This document shows positions 49,560 through 58,593 of a DNA stretch of 64,000 nt, piece after piece. Source of the DNA: Actinoallomurus soli (lineage in GTDB: Bacteria > Actinomycetota > Actinomycetes > Streptosporangiales > Streptosporangiaceae); assembly GCF_024055715.1 (NCBI RefSeq), contig NZ_JAMXMV010000013.1, forward strand, positions 62,001-126,000. Reading direction: 5' to 3'. Each line of letters opens with the position of its first letter. Within the stretch, counting starts at the first letter, position 1. The translations under genes and the position numbers were made by a program. The notes under the pieces were generated by a model, which had not been told where the DNA came from, made no database searches, and saw nothing but the letters and a program-made list of their open reading frames with translations.

Positions 49560-50099
49560 TCAGCGGGCCCACTCGCGGCGGCGGGCCTCGGCGAGGGCGA
49601 TGGCGGTGGCGACCGCGACGTTGAGGGAGCCGACCCGTCCGATCTGGGGGATGTAGGCGACCGCGTCGGCGGCGGCCAGCAGGGCGGGGGAGCAGCCGTG
49701 GTCCTCGCCGCCGACGGCCAGGCAGACGTCGCCGTCCAGCGGGGCCTCGTGCAGGGGGGCCGCGTCGCCGGTCAGCTCGATCGCGACGATCCGGTAGCCG
49801 TCCTCGCGGGCGGCGCGTACGGCGTCGGTGACGGGGACGGGCGGTTCCCAGGTGATGAGGCGTTCGGTGCCGAGCGCGGTCTTGCGGGCGTTGGGATGGG
49901 TCGGGGGAGTGGCGTTGCCGGCCAGCCACACGTGGTCGACGCCGAACGCCGCCGCGGACCGGGTGATCGAGCCGATGTTGAACGGCTGGGTCACCGACTC
50001 GACGAGCAGCGCGAGGCGGTCCTCGGTGCGCCGGCGCCAGGTGCGGTTCAGGCGCTTGACGTCGGTGGGGCGCAGTTGCCGACGCTCGTCGGTGCTCAC
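49560..50099 (-). CDS. TrmH/SpoU-family RNA methyltransferase
   Basis: A 179-residue SPOUT-fold methyltransferase. The knot motifs are NIGSITRSAAAFGV (about 41-54, motif 1), AVGGEDHGCSP (about 128-138, motif 2) and IGRVGSLNVAVATAIALAEAR (about 152-172, motif 3; IGRVGSLNVAVA then TAIALAEAR). These methylate 2'-O of ribose in tRNA or rRNA; the target cannot be told. Its start overlaps the stop of the methyltransferase gene upstream on the same strand. Confidence 0.88.
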   Translation of the reverse strand: MSTDERRQLRPTDVKRLNRTWRRRTEDRLALLVESVTQPFNIGSITRSAAAFGVDHVWLAGNATPPTHPNARKTALGTERLITWEPPVPVTDAVRAAREDGYRIVAIELTGDAAPLHEAPLDGDVCLAVGGEDHGCSPALLAAADAVAYIPQIGRVGSLNVAVATAIALAEARRREWAR

Positions 50100-50701
50100 G
50101 ATGGGTCCTTCGGGTCGACGGCCAGGACGCGGTACCCGGCGCGGGAGGCGATGCGTTCGGTGGGATGGCCCTGGTCCCGCAGCCAGCGCTGCAGGGAGTC
50201 CGAGCCGAGGTTCTTCTGCACGACCAGGTGGGCGCGGCCGCCGGGGGCGAGCCGGGCCAGCCAGGTCTGCAGGAGCGTGTGCAGGGCCTGCTTGCCGATG
50301 CGGATCGGCGGGTTCGACCAGATCGCGGCGAACCGCAGCGCGGGATCGATCCGGTCGGCCAAACCGAACCTTACATTGTCAAGGCCGGCGGCTCGGGCAT
50401 TCTGCTCCGCGATGATCAAGGCCCGCTCGTTGACGTCCACCCCCCAGATCATCGCCTGCGGCGATCGGCTGGCCATGGTGAGGGCGATGGGGCCGTAGCC
50501 GCAGCCCAGGTCGAGGAGGTCCCCCTCCGGCGGGGGAGGGGGGACGGTCTCCAGCAGCACGCGGGTGCCCGGGTCGACGCGGTCGGGGGAGAACATCCCC
50601 CGGTCGGTGGCGAGCCGCAGGTGAAGGTCGGGCAGGACGAGGTCGACGGTGCCCGGTCTGCTGTCGGCCTGCGGCTGTCGCGCGAAGTAGTGCTCCCCCA
50701 C
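50096..50701 (-). CDS. RsmC-like class I SAM-dependent methyltransferase
   Basis: About 201 residues, Rossmann-fold methyltransferase. The SAM site is LLDLGCGYGPIALTM (about 65-79) and the catalytic motif is WSNPPIRIGK (about 129-138), the NPP form used for exocyclic-amine methylation by RsmC/RsmD/PrmC-like enzymes. RHYFA-like HYFARQP at the start matches actinobacterial homologues. GTG 50701 is chosen from this alignment, without a clear ribosome binding site. It overlaps the TrmH gene by 4 bp, giving an RNA-modification gene pair. Confidence 0.82.
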   Translation of the reverse strand: MGEHYFARQPQADSRPGTVDLVLPDLHLRLATDRGMFSPDRVDPGTRVLLETVPPPPPEGDLLDLGCGYGPIALTMASRSPQAMIWGVDVNERALIIAEQNARAAGLDNVRFGLADRIDPALRFAAIWSNPPIRIGKQALHTLLQTWLARLAPGGRAHLVVQKNLGSDSLQRWLRDQGHPTERIASRAGYRVLAVDPKDPS

Positions 50702-50800
50702 GACGGCTGACCGTACCAGCGTCCGGCTGGGGGTGACCTCAGGGGCGGCTCGGGGGAATCCCCGATGGCCCTCCCGCCGATCCCGGCGCATCATCACGAT

Positions 50801-51253
50801 ATGACGCATGAACCGGATGTACCGCGCCGCTCGGAGACGACCTGGATCGCCATGGCGGCGGCCGCCGACGGGCCCTGGGCGCTCGCGCTCGCCGGCGGGG
50901 CGGCGGTCGGCCTGGCCGACTTCGCGCTGCACCTGCTGGGCTGGCACCTGACCCTCGCCGCGCCGATCGCCCTCGGCCTGTCGGTGTTCTTCCTCATCGG
51001 CGCCGGCGGCGCGCTGCTGCGCCAGGGCCGTGACCGCGCGCGGGCGTGGGCGCAGGCGCACCCGTGGTCCTACGCCGCGGTCCCGGCCGCGGGCACGGCG
51101 CTGACGGTGTTCGCGACCTACCTGTTCCTGTCCGGGCACGGCCTGTTCGCCAGCCTGTGGGAGGGACTGTCGGACGGCGTGGGCGTCCTGGTCCTGCTGG
51201 GCCTCATCGGGTACGTCGCACGCGGCGTCCGCCCGGCGGCCCGGCGCGGCTGA
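50801..51253 (+). CDS. Predicted four-helix membrane protein
   Basis: A 150-residue protein with about four hydrophobic helices (around 27-47, 50-70, 90-110 and 120-143) and short polar ends. No family is recognised. ATG at 50801 has no upstream purine-rich site and may be leaderless. It is divergent from the methyltransferase gene and converges with the VWA gene. Confidence 0.6.
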   Translation: MTHEPDVPRRSETTWIAMAAAADGPWALALAGGAAVGLADFALHLLGWHLTLAAPIALGLSVFFLIGAGGALLRQGRDRARAWAQAHPWSYAAVPAAGTALTVFATYLFLSGHGLFASLWEGLSDGVGVLVLLGLIGYVARGVRPAARRG

Positions 51254-51275
51254 TCCCTTCCCGGGGCGGCGGCCG

Positions 51276-52223
51276 TCAGGGCAGGCGCTGGAACCACACC
51301 AGCGACAGGCCACCGGCCGCCAGGGCCAGCAGCAGCGCGGCGAAGATGTACTGCGAGGCGGCCTCCTGGCGTTCGATGCGGTACCCCAGCGAGCTGCCGA
51401 TGTGGCGGTAGACCTCCGACAGCTCCGATCCGGCCTGCGCCTCGTACGCCTTGCCGGCGGTGTCGTGCGCGAGGTTGCGCAGCGTGGTCTTGTTGACCTG
51501 CACCGGAACGGTCTCCCCGTCGATGTCGACGGTGCCGTACGGGGTGCCGAACGCGATCGTCGACACGGGCACCTTCGCGGCGCGGGCCGCGGCGGCGGCC
51601 TCGGTGACCGACCGGCCGCTCTGGTTGTCGCCGTCGGACAACAGGACGATGTGCGAGGGCGGCGGGTCCTGGGTGGCGCGCGCGTCGAACGACCGGATCG
51701 ACTGCAGGGAGGTGAACACCGCCTCGCCGATCGCGGTGCCCTTGCCCAGCTGCAGCCCGTCGATGGCGTGGCCCACCGCCTCCCGGTCGAAGGTCGGGGC
51801 GACGACGGCCGAGGCGTTGCCGGAGAAGCTGACCAGGCCGACGTTGAAACGCATCGGCAGGTCCTGCACGAACTTCCTCGCCGCGGCCTTGGCGGCGTCC
51901 AGACGGGTCGGCAGGACATCCGTGGCCTTCATCGACAGGGAGACGTCGATCGCCACGATGATCGTCGCGCGTTCCCGTGGCACCTTGACGGGCTTGGCGG
52001 GCCGGGCGAACCCGACCGTCATCAAGATCACCGACAGGAGGAACAACGTCGCGGCCAGGTGCCGGCGCCACCCGGGGCGGCGCGGCGCGATCTGTGCCAG
52101 CAGCGCCAGGTTGGAGAAGCGCACCGCGGCCTGCCGGCGGCGGGCCTGCATCAGCAGGTACGCCCCGACCAGGAACGGCACCAGCGCCAGCAGCCACAGG
52201 CGGCCGGGAGACAGGAAGGTCAT
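51276..52223 (-). CDS. Membrane-anchored VWA-domain protein (BatA-like)
   Basis: A 315-residue protein with two N-terminal helices (about 8-25 and 55-75), a von Willebrand A domain and a C-terminal helix (about 288-310). The MIDAS metal site is intact: DVSLS (Asp93, Ser95, Ser97), a Thr in KGTAIG, and Asp in LLSDGDNQSG. It is the last gene of the MoxR-DUF58-VWA unit and its start overlaps the DUF58 stop by 4 bp. In other bacteria such sets act as chaperone-like complexes in stress tolerance; the role here is inferred. Confidence 0.87.
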   Translation of the reverse strand: MTFLSPGRLWLLALVPFLVGAYLLMQARRRQAAVRFSNLALLAQIAPRRPGWRRHLAATLFLLSVILMTVGFARPAKPVKVPRERATIIVAIDVSLSMKATDVLPTRLDAAKAAARKFVQDLPMRFNVGLVSFSGNASAVVAPTFDREAVGHAIDGLQLGKGTAIGEAVFTSLQSIRSFDARATQDPPPSHIVLLSDGDNQSGRSVTEAAAAARAAKVPVSTIAFGTPYGTVDIDGETVPVQVNKTTLRNLAHDTAGKAYEAQAGSELSEVYRHIGSSLGYRIERQEAASQYIFAALLLALAAGGLSLVWFQRLP

Positions 52224-53191
52224 GAGCGGCCTCCTCGCGGCTGCGGACGGCCCGCGACACGCCGCTGCTGCAGCGCGAACCGGGCCACATCGCTGATCCA
52301 GTCACGGTCGGTGCGCAGCACCAGGTGAGACGCCCCGCTGCCGCGGATCGCCGCACCGATCCGCGCGCGCTGGGCGGCCGCCGCGGCGGCGTACGCGGCG
52401 CGGACCCGGCCCGACAGGATGATCTCGCGGGTCTCGCCGGTCTCCGGGTCGCTCATCAGCACCGGCCCGACGTCGGGCAGATCCAGCTCCCGCGGGTCGA
52501 CGATCTCCACGGCGATCACCTGGTTGCGGACGGCGAGGCGGCGCAGGGGCCGCTGCCACGGCAACTCCCCGCCCGTGGTCGCCTGCCCGTCCAGGAAGTC
52601 GGAGATGACCACGCGCAGGCCCCGCCTGACCTGGCCGCGGGCCAGACCGGAGATCCCGTCGGCCAGGCCCGGCCCGGGACCGGCGGCGGACCCGGCCCCG
52701 GCGCCCCCGCGCGGGGTGTCCAGCAGCCCCTGCAGCAGCGCGTACATCGCGGACCGGCCCGTACGGGCGGGCCAGCGGCGCACCTGACCGCCCTGCATGA
52801 TGTAGGCGCCGAGACGGTCACCCAGACGGGCGGTGAGGAACCCCACGGCGGCCAGCGCCGCCACGGCCAGGTCGCGTTTGGTCATCCGCGCGGTGCCGAA
52901 GTCCATGCTGGGCGACATGTCGACCAGCGCCCACGTCTCCAGTTCATGGTCGGCGATCAGGTCCCGTACGTGGGAGACCGTCGTCCGGGCGGTGACGGCC
53001 CAGTCCATGTGGCGGACGTCGTCCTCACCGGGCTGGTACAGCCGGGCCTCGGCCAGGTCGCTGCCGGGCCCGGGCAGCAGGCCCAGGTGCTCGCCGTGCA
53101 GCAGCCCGTCGAGGCGGCGCGTCACCTGCAGCTCCAGTCGCTTGAGGGATCGCTCGGGCGCCAGCCTGCCGAGCTTCGGCGACCTGCTCAC
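52220..53191 (-). CDS. DUF58 domain protein
   Basis: A 323-residue soluble DUF58 protein. The conserved region YQPGEDDVRHMDWAVTART (about 53-71), followed by LVDMSPSMDFG (about 90-100, a VWA-like DxSxS start) and VISDFLDGQ, is typical. Companion MoxR AAA+ ATPases are thought to remodel VWA proteins together with DUF58. GTG 53191 is preceded by GGAGGAGG. It overlaps the VWA gene and follows moxR by 64 bp. Confidence 0.88.
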   Translation of the reverse strand: MSRSPKLGRLAPERSLKRLELQVTRRLDGLLHGEHLGLLPGPGSDLAEARLYQPGEDDVRHMDWAVTARTTVSHVRDLIADHELETWALVDMSPSMDFGTARMTKRDLAVAALAAVGFLTARLGDRLGAYIMQGGQVRRWPARTGRSAMYALLQGLLDTPRGGAGAGSAAGPGPGLADGISGLARGQVRRGLRVVISDFLDGQATTGGELPWQRPLRRLAVRNQVIAVEIVDPRELDLPDVGPVLMSDPETGETREIILSGRVRAAYAAAAAAQRARIGAAIRGSGASHLVLRTDRDWISDVARFALQQRRVAGRPQPRGGRS

Positions 53192-53255
53192 GGAGCCTCC
53201 TCCGCCGGCGGAGTGACCACGAGCGCCGTGCCTCCGGTTCGTCCGCTCCGTCCGC

Positions 53256-54260
53256 TCATGAGGCGTGCTGGTGGTTCCACACCACCCGCGGCGGCGGGAC
53301 CGTGGCCAGGATCCGCTCGACGATCGCGACCGGGTCGACCCCGTCGGCGACCGCGTCGAAGGACAGCAGGATCCGGTGGGACATCACGTCGACGGCCACG
53401 GCACGGACGTCGTCGGGCAGGACGTAGTCACGGCCGCGCAGCAGCGCCAGGGCGCGGGCGGAGGCGACGAGACCGAGCGTGGCGCGGGGGCTGGCGCCGA
53501 TCTCGATGACGCCCTCCAGGTCGGGCAGGCGGTACTGCTCCGGTTCGCGGGTGGCCATGACCAGCCGCACGATGTAGTCGGCGACCAGTTCGTGGACGGC
53601 GACCTCGTCCGCGGCGCGCTGCAGCGCAATGAGACTGCCGGGATCGAGGATCCGCTCGGCGTCCGGCGGGTCCACGCTCATCCGCTGCAGGATCTGCATC
53701 TCCTCGCTGGCGCCGGGGTAGGCGACGTTCACCTTCATCAGGAACCGGTCCCGCTGCGCCTCGGGCAGGGGGTAGACGCCCTCGGACTCGATGGGGTTCT
53801 GCGTGGCGATCACCACGAACGGCTCCGGCAGGGGATGGGTCCGCCCGCCGAGTGAGACCTGGCGTTCGGCCATCACCTCCAGCAGCGCGGACTGCACCTT
53901 CGCCGGGGCGCGGTTGATCTCGTCGGCGAGGACGAAGTTGACGAACACCGGGCCGAGCTCCACATCGAACTGCTCGGTGGACGGATGGTAGATCCGGGTC
54001 CCCACGATGTCGGAGGGCACCAGGTCGGGCGTGAACTGCAGGCGGGCGAACGACCCGCCGACGACGGTGGCCAGGGTCTCGACGGCGAGGGTCTTGGCGA
54101 CGCCGGGGACACCCTCGAGCAGGCAGTGGCCGCGCGCGAGCAGGGCGATGACCATGCGCTCGACCATGTGCTCCTGGCCGACGATGACCTTCTTGACCTC
54201 CGCCACGCTCTGCCGCAGCAGAGCCGCCGCCTCTTCGATGTCACCTATGGCGATCGTCAT
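53256..54260 (-). CDS. MoxR-family AAA+ ATPase
   Basis: A 334-residue AAA+ ATPase. Walker A is EGVPGVAKT (about 49-57), Walker B is FVLADEINRAPAK (about 105-117) and sensor 1 lies in VIATQNPIESEG (about 140-151). ATG at 54260 is preferred because AGGGA lies 4 nt upstream; a TTG ten codons earlier is the longer alternative. First gene of the moxR-DUF58-VWA operon. Confidence 0.92.
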   Translation of the reverse strand: MTIAIGDIEEAAALLRQSVAEVKKVIVGQEHMVERMVIALLARGHCLLEGVPGVAKTLAVETLATVVGGSFARLQFTPDLVPSDIVGTRIYHPSTEQFDVELGPVFVNFVLADEINRAPAKVQSALLEVMAERQVSLGGRTHPLPEPFVVIATQNPIESEGVYPLPEAQRDRFLMKVNVAYPGASEEMQILQRMSVDPPDAERILDPGSLIALQRAADEVAVHELVADYIVRLVMATREPEQYRLPDLEGVIEIGASPRATLGLVASARALALLRGRDYVLPDDVRAVAVDVMSHRILLSFDAVADGVDPVAIVERILATVPPPRVVWNHQHAS

Positions 54261-54387
54261 CTGATCCCTCGGGTCAGGGGCATGCTTCAACGCTGATGAC
54301 CCTATGCGATTCAGGCGAAAAGTCGTCTGATCCCCTAGCTGTTAGGGTGTCGCGCGCGACACGGAGAAGCCGGGGGAGGGGGCATCG

Positions 54388-55176
54388 ATGCCCAAACCGC
54401 TGCAGGTCGGCGACCCAGCCGAGCTGGGGCCGTTCCGGCTGCACTCTCGTCTGCGCGAGTCCGTCGCCGGGATCGTCTACCTGGGCGCCGACCCGAACGG
54501 CCGGTCGGTGACGGTGGCGTTGCTGACCGCGGCGGCGGCCGGTGACGCCGCCGCCCGGGACCGGTTCCGCGCGGCGATCGCCCGTGAGACGCCGCCGCCG
54601 GACCCGGTGCCGCGGGTGCTGCCGGAGCCCGCCCCGGGGGAGCCCGCTCCCGTGATCGCGGCGCTGGCCGAGGGCGGCGCGCCGTGGGTGGCGACGACCT
54701 ACGAGGAGGGGCGCGCGGGCGCGGAGCGGTTCCTGGAGCCGGTGCTGCCGCAGCGCGGCTGGACGGGCCGGGTCCGCCGGGGCCCGCAGTTCCAGGCCCA
54801 CTGGGCGTCGGGTCCGGCCGGCCCGGCGGTGAGCACCGAGGGGCCGCCGGTCTCCGGGCCGGTGGCGGCGTTCGGGGATTCGAAGGGGCTGGCCACGGCG
54901 GTGCTGTCGCTGGCGGCGCTGCTCGCGCTGCTGGCCCTGCTGGTGCTCCTGCTGTTCTCCTGTGAGCCGGAGCAGCCGGCGCCGCCGATCCCGACGCAGA
55001 CCCCCACGTCCACGCCGGCCAGCCCGGAGCCGTCGCCGTCGCTCACGTCGTCGCAGCCGTCGCCGTCACCGGGCCGGTCCACTCCGGGGACGCCGCGGCC
55101 CCGCCCGAGCGGCGGAGACAGCGGGAACCCGCCGGGCGGTCCGCTGGCGGGTGTCGCGGGCCGCCGGGTCCGCTGA
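54388..55176 (+). CDS. Membrane protein with degenerate protein-kinase N-lobe
   Basis: A 262-residue protein. Residues about 10-60 resemble the start of a Ser/Thr kinase (LGPFRLHSRL, then VYLGADPNGRSVTVALL), but the glycine-rich loop reads RESVAG and the ATP-contacting Lys of VAVK is absent. No HRD or DFG motif follows, since only about 100 further residues precede a membrane helix (about 170-192). Outside the membrane is a Pro/Ser/Thr-rich tail with Arg-Gly at the end. It looks like a shortened pseudokinase with one membrane span. GGGAGGGGG precedes the ATG. It is divergent from moxR. Confidence 0.65.
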   Translation: MPKPLQVGDPAELGPFRLHSRLRESVAGIVYLGADPNGRSVTVALLTAAAAGDAAARDRFRAAIARETPPPDPVPRVLPEPAPGEPAPVIAALAEGGAPWVATTYEEGRAGAERFLEPVLPQRGWTGRVRRGPQFQAHWASGPAGPAVSTEGPPVSGPVAAFGDSKGLATAVLSLAALLALLALLVLLLFSCEPEQPAPPIPTQTPTSTPASPEPSPSLTSSQPSPSPGRSTPGTPRPRPSGGDSGNPPGGPLAGVAGRRVR

Positions 55177-55230
55177 GGTGTCGCGGGAACTCGGTTGCCG
55201 GTGCCGGCCGGTGGCCGGGGGCATGAGGCC

Positions 55231-55860
55231 ATGGTTCAGAGTCTGATCGTGTTCGTCGGCGCGGCGTTCCTGGTCGCGATGGTGCCCGGGCCCAGCACGG
55301 CGGTCATCGTGCGGGAGTCGGTGCGTTCGGGCCGGCGTGCGGGCGTCGCGGTGATGCTGGGCAACGAGATCGGGGTGCTGTTGTGGGGGCTGGCGGCGGT
55401 GTTCGGCCTGTCGGCGCTGCTGCTGGCCTCACGGGTCGCCTATGACGTGATGCGCGTCGCCGGGGCGGTGTTCCTGATCTGGATGGGGACGCGGGCGCTG
55501 TGGCGGGCGCGGCGGGACGGCGCGCCGGTGGCGGGGGAGGAGAGCCCGGCGCCGGCGCCGGCGCGGGGGCGGTTGTTCCGGCTGGGGCTGCTGACCAACG
55601 CCGCCAACCCCAAGGCGGGGGTGTTCGCGGTGTCGTTCCTGCCGCAGTTCGTCCCCCATGGGGCCGCGGTCCCGCCGATGCTGGCGTTGCTGGCGCTGGT
55701 GTGGGCGCTGGTCGATGTGGCGTGGTACCTCGGGGTGATCTGGCTGGCGGGACGCGCCGGGCGGCTGTTGCGCGGCCCGCGGGTGCGGCGGCGGATGGAG
55801 CAGGTGTCCGGTGTCGTGCTGGTGGGCCTGGGCGTGAGGCTGATCACGGACTCCCGGTAG
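55231..55860 (+). CDS. LysE/RhtB-family amino acid exporter
   Basis: A 209-residue membrane protein with about five to six helices. The family N terminus VAMVPGPSTAVIVRESVRSG (about 15-34), GNEIGVLLWGL and the mid-protein LLTNAANPKAGVFAVSFLPQ (about 124-143) are the RhtB/LysE signatures. It probably exports an amino acid or derivative. ATG 55231 follows GAGGCC. No operon partner is close enough to be certain. Confidence 0.87.
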   Translation: MVQSLIVFVGAAFLVAMVPGPSTAVIVRESVRSGRRAGVAVMLGNEIGVLLWGLAAVFGLSALLLASRVAYDVMRVAGAVFLIWMGTRALWRARRDGAPVAGEESPAPAPARGRLFRLGLLTNAANPKAGVFAVSFLPQFVPHGAAVPPMLALLALVWALVDVAWYLGVIWLAGRAGRLLRGPRVRRRMEQVSGVVLVGLGVRLITDSR

Positions 55861-55964
55861 GGGCGCCGGGTTCGGGGCGCTCGCGGGTCCTCCACAGCGT
55901 CATCCCCAGCCGGCCGCCCGGATCCTGGCGTGACGCGGCTTTCGCCGGGCGGTGTGGGACGTGG

Positions 55965-56772
55965 TTATCCACAAGTCCCCGTGCGTACGGCCACCCGCGG
56001 CGCCGCATGGGCCCGCTCGGCGTACCGTGTCACCGGGCCCATCGCCGCCCCCGCCGTCAGGAACGCCGCGCCGAGCAGCAGCCAGCCCGGCCCGCCCCAG
56101 CCCAGCAGCAGCGTCGTCAGCACCAGCGGCCCGGCCATCCGCGCGCACTGCGGCGCCATCCCGTAGAACCCCTGGTACTGCCCGTGCCGGCCCTCCGGCG
56201 CCAGCGCGAAGCTCAGCTCCCAGCCGCCCGCCCCGTGCAGCATCTCCCCGAACACCTGCACCAGCGCGCCCGCCACCAGCAGGACGACCGTCACCACGAC
56301 ACCCGAACCGGCCCCCGACATCGCGTACACCGCGCACGACGCCGCCATCAGCACGCCCGCGCGCCGCGTCGCCCGTGCGCTCACCGGCCGGCACCAGCCC
56401 CGCCAGCAGCGCCTGCCGCGCCGACGTCAGACCCGCCTGGCAGCACGCATACGCCGCGAAAGCCGCCGTGAACAGCGGAAACGACCGCACCACCAGGAAC
56501 GCGGCCAGTGTCACGGCCGTCGCGGCGGCCAGCCCCACCGCCGTACGGCGTGGTCCCCACCGGTCGGCCAGCCGCCCCAGCGGGACACCGGCGAGCATGC
56601 CCACCGCCCAGCCCAGTGTCAGCGCGAACCCCACCCGCGCGGGTGACAGCCCCACCACGCGCGTGAAGAACAGCACCGAGCAGGCGTAGAACGCCCCATC
56701 GCCCACGGAGCCGACCAGCTGCGCCACCGCCGGCGTCCGCGCCGGCCCGGACGTCGCCACGATACGGACCAT
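55965..56772 (-). pseudogene. MFS transporter with internal deletion and frame change
   Basis: The N-terminal 130 residues (start ATG 56772, GGAAGGAG nine nt upstream) are a normal MFS half, with GRLADRWGPRRTAVG as motif A, ending ALLAGLVPAGERT. At about 56375-56390 the sequence switches frame into a C-terminal MFS quarter (SARATRRAGVLMAASCAVY onward, to 55965). Together they make about 270 residues, whereas such transporters have about 410, so about 140 residues from the middle are missing and the frame is broken. A deletion at the short common sequence GAGCGCACG is likely. The gene is divergent from a MocR regulator. Confidence 0.75.
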
Positions 56773-56841
56773 GCGCGGCCGCTCCTTCCCCCGCCGGGCG
56801 GACCCGCCACCCGGGCGCCCGGAACCAGCCAACCCCGCCCC

Positions 56842-56863
56842 ATTGGCCGGCAGAAGAGCCAAT
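56842..56863. promoter_or_regulatory. Operator candidate between MFS pseudogene and mocR
   Basis: ATTGGC (56842-56847), ten bases and GCCAAT (56858-56863) form a perfect inverted repeat in the 124-bp divergent promoter region. MocR/PdxR regulators bind such repeats upstream of their own and the neighbouring gene. Another GGCCAA motif lies nearer the mocR start. Confidence 0.5.
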
Positions 56864-56896
56864 CAGCGCCCGGTCGAACGGGCCAAAATAGGGGGC

Positions 56897-58342
56897 GTGG
56901 ACCCGCACATCACCCTCGACGGTCCCGGTGACCTGTCCACCCGCATCTACCACCAGCTCCTCGACGCGATCCTCGACGGCAGGCTGCGCCCCGGGGAGCG
57001 GCTGCCGCCCAGCCGCGAACTCGCCCGCCGCCTCCAGGTCTCCCGCAACACCGTCTGCGTCGCCTACGAACGCCTGACCGCCGAAGGGTTCCTCATCGCC
57101 CGCGTCGGATCCGGCACCTACGTCGGCGACGCCCGGCACACCCGCGCCCGGCGCCGCGCCGCACCCACCGGCGGCGCCGTACGCCCCCGCCCGCCCTGGG
57201 ACTCCCTGACCCCCGCACCGCACCCCACCGGCGCTCCGGCCCCGTACGACTTCGGTGTCGGCATGCCCGACGGCGCCCTGTTCCCCCTGGCCACCTGGCG
57301 GCGGCTCCTCACCGCCGAACTGCGCGCCTCGGCGCTGCGCGTCTCCGGCTACGGCGACCCCGGCGGGCATCCCGCGCTGCGCGCCGCCGTCGCCCGCCAC
57401 GTCGGCGTGTCCCGGTCCGTACGCGCCGACACCGACGACGTGCTCATCACCCAGGGCGCCCAGCAGGCCCTCGACCTGCTCGCCCGCGTCCTCATCGCCC
57501 CCGGCGACCACATCGCAGTCGAGGAACCCGGCTACCCGCCGGCACGGCGCCTGTTCACCGCGCTCGGCGCCCGCGTCACCGGCGTGCCCGTCGACGAGGA
57601 GGGCCTGGACGTCACCGCGCTCCCCGCCACGGCCCGCCTCGTGTACGTCACGCCCTCCCACCAGTTCCCGCTGGGCACCCCCATGTCCGCGGCCCGCCGT
57701 ACCGCGCTGCTCGCCTGGGCGGACCGGCACGGCGCGGTGATCGTCGAGGACGACTACGACAGCGAGTTCCGGTTCTCCGCCCGGCCCCTGCAACCGCTGC
57801 AGAGCCTCGACCGCACCGGACGGGTCATCTACGTCGGAACGTTCTCCAAGACCCTGTCACCGTTGCTGCGTTCCGGTTTCCTGGTCGCCCCGGCCGCGCT
57901 GCGGCCGGCGCTGCGCGCGGCCCGGCAGCTCACCGACTGGCACGGCGACCCCGCCGCCCAGGCCGCGCTGGCCCGCCTCATCGACTCCGGGGAGCTGTCC
58001 CGCCACGTCCGCAAGGCCACCCGCGTCTACGCCGCCCGCCACGAACGCCTCACCACGGCGCTGGGGGAGGACCTCGCCGACTGGCTCACCCCGGTGCCCT
58101 CCACCGCCGGACTGCACCTGTGCGCGCGCCTGCGCCCGGGCGTCCGCGCCGACCTGGAGCAGGTCCACGACCGGGCCGGCCGGCTCGGCGTCGCCGTCGA
58201 GCCCCTGGCCGCCTACTGCGCCGACCGGCCGCAGCCGGGCCTGGTCCTGGGCTACGGGATGATCCCGGCCGAACGCATCGGCGACGGCCTGCGGCTCCTG
58301 CGCCGCGCCTTCCGCGAAGCGCACCCCACCGTACGACGCTGA
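56897..58342 (+). CDS. MocR/PdxR-type GntR regulator with aminotransferase domain
   Basis: A 481-residue regulator: N-terminal GntR winged helix (LPPSRELARRLQVSRNTV, about 37-54, then VGSGTYV) followed by a fold-type I aminotransferase-like domain. The latter has the PLP Lys in VGTFSKTLSPLLRSG (about 318-332) and VEDDYDSEFRF (Asp for the pyridine nitrogen). Such proteins sense PLP or amino acids; the divergent MFS gene was presumably the target. GTG 56897 is preferred from alignment of the GntR domain; its AGGGGG lies very close to the start. A strong hairpin ends the gene. Confidence 0.88.
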   Translation: MDPHITLDGPGDLSTRIYHQLLDAILDGRLRPGERLPPSRELARRLQVSRNTVCVAYERLTAEGFLIARVGSGTYVGDARHTRARRRAAPTGGAVRPRPPWDSLTPAPHPTGAPAPYDFGVGMPDGALFPLATWRRLLTAELRASALRVSGYGDPGGHPALRAAVARHVGVSRSVRADTDDVLITQGAQQALDLLARVLIAPGDHIAVEEPGYPPARRLFTALGARVTGVPVDEEGLDVTALPATARLVYVTPSHQFPLGTPMSAARRTALLAWADRHGAVIVEDDYDSEFRFSARPLQPLQSLDRTGRVIYVGTFSKTLSPLLRSGFLVAPAALRPALRAARQLTDWHGDPAAQAALARLIDSGELSRHVRKATRVYAARHERLTTALGEDLADWLTPVPSTAGLHLCARLRPGVRADLEQVHDRAGRLGVAVEPLAAYCADRPQPGLVLGYGMIPAERIGDGLRLLRRAFREAHPTVRR

Positions 58343-58393
58343 CCGGCCGCGCGTACGGGCCATGGCGCGCCGCCCCCGTACGCGCGGCCGGTC
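58341..58393 (+). terminator. Strong hairpin after mocR
   Basis: A perfect 19-bp inverted repeat (58341-58359 with 58375-58393) with a 15-nt loop begins at the mocR stop codon. Confidence 0.8.
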
Positions 58394-58593
58394 GGTCCTC
58401 GTTGCCAAGCCGCCGCTGGGCGGGTAGGGCTGAACAGCGCGCCGTGAGGCGCGGGGCGTGCCCGGAAGCCTGGTCCGCATCACAAGGGGCCTGTGCATCG
58501 ATGCGGCGGAGGTCCACCTGCTGTGACCGGAAATGATCACCGGGATCGGTGTTCGGGGTCCTGCTGCACCGGGTCAGGGGAGATGATGAGGAG

